Shown: one piece after another, positions 4,857-6,208 of the stretch
Layout: every line of letters begins with the position of its first letter
How positions within the stretch are numbered: the first letter of the stretch is position 1
NCBI GenBank assembly: GCA_902772685.1
Contig: CACYBO010000014.1
Location: 1 to 6,208 of the forward strand
Source of the DNA: an uncultured Eubacteriales bacterium
GTDB taxonomy: Bacteria > Bacillota > Clostridia > Peptostreptococcales > Anaerovoracaceae
Length of the DNA stretch: 6,208 nucleotides
Reading direction: 5' to 3'
Translations under genes and position numbers: made by a program
Notes under the pieces: model-generated
Told to the model about the DNA's origin: nothing
Seen by the model: only the letters and a program-made list of their open reading frames with translations
Database searches by the model: none

Positions 4857-5762
4857 CTATGCAGTCACGATACCTCTTGCGAAGCTGTCAGCATCGAGGA
4901 TTCCCCATCCGATGAATGCTTCGGATCTCAGGCAGATCTCGTTGTATGCCTTCAGGTCACGTCCGGTCTGGTCAGGATCGCCGTATTCAATGATCTCCAG
5001 AGGTACATTCTTTGCGTAGCCCCATCTGAACGCATTCTGGAAGTCGCCCAGGATGATGTGGTCTGTCGTTGTTCCGGCAGCAGCTTTCATGGATACGGTC
5101 GGATTGACGTCGGATCTCATGCCGTAGAAGTTGTCCGGGTTCTGTCCGAATCTGAATTCCGGATACTGAACTACGCCGTTGACCTTGATCGCTGCGAGAG
5201 CAGCTCCTGCAGTCGGTGAGAGCGCGATGCCGTTGACCACTCCGCCGTCTGCTACGACTGCCTGGATCAGGGCGTCGATAACATCGTCAGCGCTAGCTGC
5301 TACGAATGTCGCGGTGTTTCCTGTTACCGCTGCGTCAAAATGGTTGTTGCCAACCTGTGTCGCTGCAGTCATAGTGTACGGGTTCAGGCCGTGGAACGCA
5401 GCGATGTCGAGGCCTTCTGCGATCTTCTTGGAGAATCCGTCTGCGAAGTTCTGCAGGACCGGAATTCTCGCCTCTTCGGACATGGTCATGAACTCGTTTG
5501 ATACTCTTGTCTGATAGAGGAACTTCAGCGGTCTGATAACAACAGGTTCGACGTTTGCTTCGCCCTTGTCCTTCTTGCCGCTTTCGCCGACGATCTGAGC
5601 TTTGCCGTCCATGGTGAATACCATTTCGGTCGCTCCGCTGAATGGAATTGGCTTCTGTGCAGACAGCTTTGCGATGCTGGATCTGCCGTTTACCTTCGCG
5701 AACATATCAGATACGATCTGAGTCGGGAAGTTTGTGTTTGCTTTTACGATATAGTTTGGCAT
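4857..5762 (-). CDS. HK97-fold major capsid protein
   Basis: This 301-residue protein forms the icosahedral head shell. The pattern fits the HK97 fold. A short N-arm (1-35) precedes an E-loop-like stretch (about 48-80, MDGKAQIVGESGKKDKGEAN and following). Next come the conserved strand ending in TRVSNEFM (85-92) and a long spine helix (about 94-122). The middle segment (about 158-222) has the ALSPTAGAALAAIK helix and YPEFRFGQNPDNFYGM. The C-terminal P-domain (about 234-290) has HIILGDFQNAFRWGYAKNVP and an aromatic end with FIGWGILDADSF. It lacks the roughly 100-residue N-terminal delta domain that acts as internal scaffold in HK97 itself, which agrees with a separate scaffold gene just upstream. 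The start is set by AAAGGAG 7 bases before the ATG. The stop is TAG at 4857-4859. No capsid protease is visible in the window. I cannot tell whether the subunits are cross-linked. Confidence 0.95.
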   Translation of the reverse strand: MPNYIVKANTNFPTQIVSDMFAKVNGRSSIAKLSAQKPIPFSGATEMVFTMDGKAQIVGESGKKDKGEANVEPVVIRPLKFLYQTRVSNEFMTMSEEARIPVLQNFADGFSKKIAEGLDIAAFHGLNPYTMTAATQVGNNHFDAAVTGNTATFVAASADDVIDALIQAVVADGGVVNGIALSPTAGAALAAIKVNGVVQYPEFRFGQNPDNFYGMRSDVNPTVSMKAAAGTTTDHIILGDFQNAFRWGYAKNVPLEIIEYGDPDQTGRDLKAYNEICLRSEAFIGWGILDADSFARGIVTA

Positions 5763-5774
5763 TTCTTTTCTCCT

Positions 5775-6208
5775 TTACTCTGTGCTTAATTCTTTCGAAA
5801 AACTGCTCCATGCCGCCTTTGTCGGGTCCGAACTCGGTGCCGGTTCCGGATCCCCCAGAGGAGGCGCGGGCTTACCGCTTCCAATGAGAGCCTTCAGCGC
5901 TTCTGCGCTCTTCTTCATGGCCTCCTCATCGCTTCCCTGGATATAATCAATGGCCTCATAACTCAGGCCTGTCTCGCGGGCGATTCTCGTTTTTGCCGAG
6001 GCGGTCTCGTAGCCCTTGATCTTTGCATCCCTGTCTGCGATGTCCTTCTCCTGTTTTTTGATTGATTCGTTGAGCTTGTCGATCTCCTTCTTGTGTTCAG
6101 CATTGATCTTTTCCAGACCTTCCGGCGAAGTGTATTTCTCATACTTTGCCGCCTCCCTCTGAAGTCGTTCCTTGATTCGCTCGTCGAACTCCTCCTGCGT
6201 ATTGATTG
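5775..6208 (-). CDS. Phage capsid scaffolding protein, C-terminal part (5' end outside window)
   Basis: This frame is open from the right edge to a TAA at 5775-5777, giving 143 residues without the start. The first half (about residues 1-72) is highly charged and rich in Glu and Lys. It reads as a long helix or coiled coil, with stretches such as EEFDERIKERLQREAAKYEK and KKEIDKLNESIKKQEKDI. Then comes a compact helical motif (ETGLSYEAIDYIQGSDEE...ALKALIG), a Pro-rich linker (PAPPLGDPEPAP) and a short basic/amphipathic end (TKAAWSSFSKELSTE). This layout is known from DUF4355/Gp20-type scaffolds of Gram-positive siphoviruses, where the C-terminal end contacts the capsid protein inside the procapsid and the scaffold is later lost. 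Its place directly before the capsid gene, with 12 bases between them, fits that role. Its TAA overlaps the capsid gene's ribosome binding site. The family call rests on layout and motif memory, not on a search. Confidence 0.85.
   Translation of the reverse strand, partial: INTQEEFDERIKERLQREAAKYEKYTSPEGLEKINAEHKKEIDKLNESIKKQEKDIADRDAKIKGYETASAKTRIARETGLSYEAIDYIQGSDEEAMKKSAEALKALIGSGKPAPPLGDPEPAPSSDPTKAAWSSFSKELSTE

Noticed and set aside
4674..5219. Long plus-strand open frame of 181 codons
   Set aside because: It lies opposite the capsid and HeH-like genes, its translation resembles no protein family and it has no ribosome binding site. It is a shadow of the minus-strand genes.

Overview
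The window is a run of structural genes from a tailed phage with a long non-contractile tail (siphovirus morphology), most likely an integrated prophage. Every supported gene is on the minus strand, so the gene order reads from high to low coordinates. Strong AAGGAGG-type ribosome binding sites, base composition that looks close to half GC by eye, and protein families typical of Gram-positive gut phages suggest a Bacillota host, probably Clostridia. The host assignment is inference. No host gene, integrase or attachment site lies in the window to confirm integration.

Head part (6208 down to about 3631): the C-terminal part of a coiled-coil scaffolding protein; an HK97-fold major capsid protein of 301 residues; a small HeH/SAP-like protein with an acidic tail; a Gp19/Gp15-type head-tail connector; a head-closure protein; and a short HK97 gp10-like neck protein. 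Tail part (3621 down to 1): a tail terminator-like protein; the major tail tube protein; the two tail assembly chaperone frames; a 654-residue tape measure protein; and the first 28 codons of a fibronectin-III-like tail protein that runs off the left edge.

The genes are packed as one transcription unit. Gaps are about 20 bases or less and several stops and starts overlap (ATGA, TGATG). No stretch longer than about 20 bases lacks a gene, and I see no promoter, terminator, tRNA or mobile element inside. The proteins cover one assembly pathway. The scaffold and capsid protein build the procapsid, the connector, closure and neck proteins finish the head, and the terminator caps the tail tube. The chaperones load tube subunits around the tape measure.

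The most informative detail is a canonical A AAA AAC slippery heptamer, in phase, near the end of the first chaperone frame. An AGGAG lies 7 bases upstream of it, and an open -1 frame runs straight into the second chaperone frame, whose own ATG has no ribosome binding site. This predicts a 213-residue G-T fusion made by programmed -1 frameshifting. Also notable are eight uninterrupted 22-residue repeats in the tape measure protein and a perfect 10-bp hairpin with a GAAA loop inside the tail terminator gene. Otherwise this is a conventional structural module, and I see no undescribed system in it.
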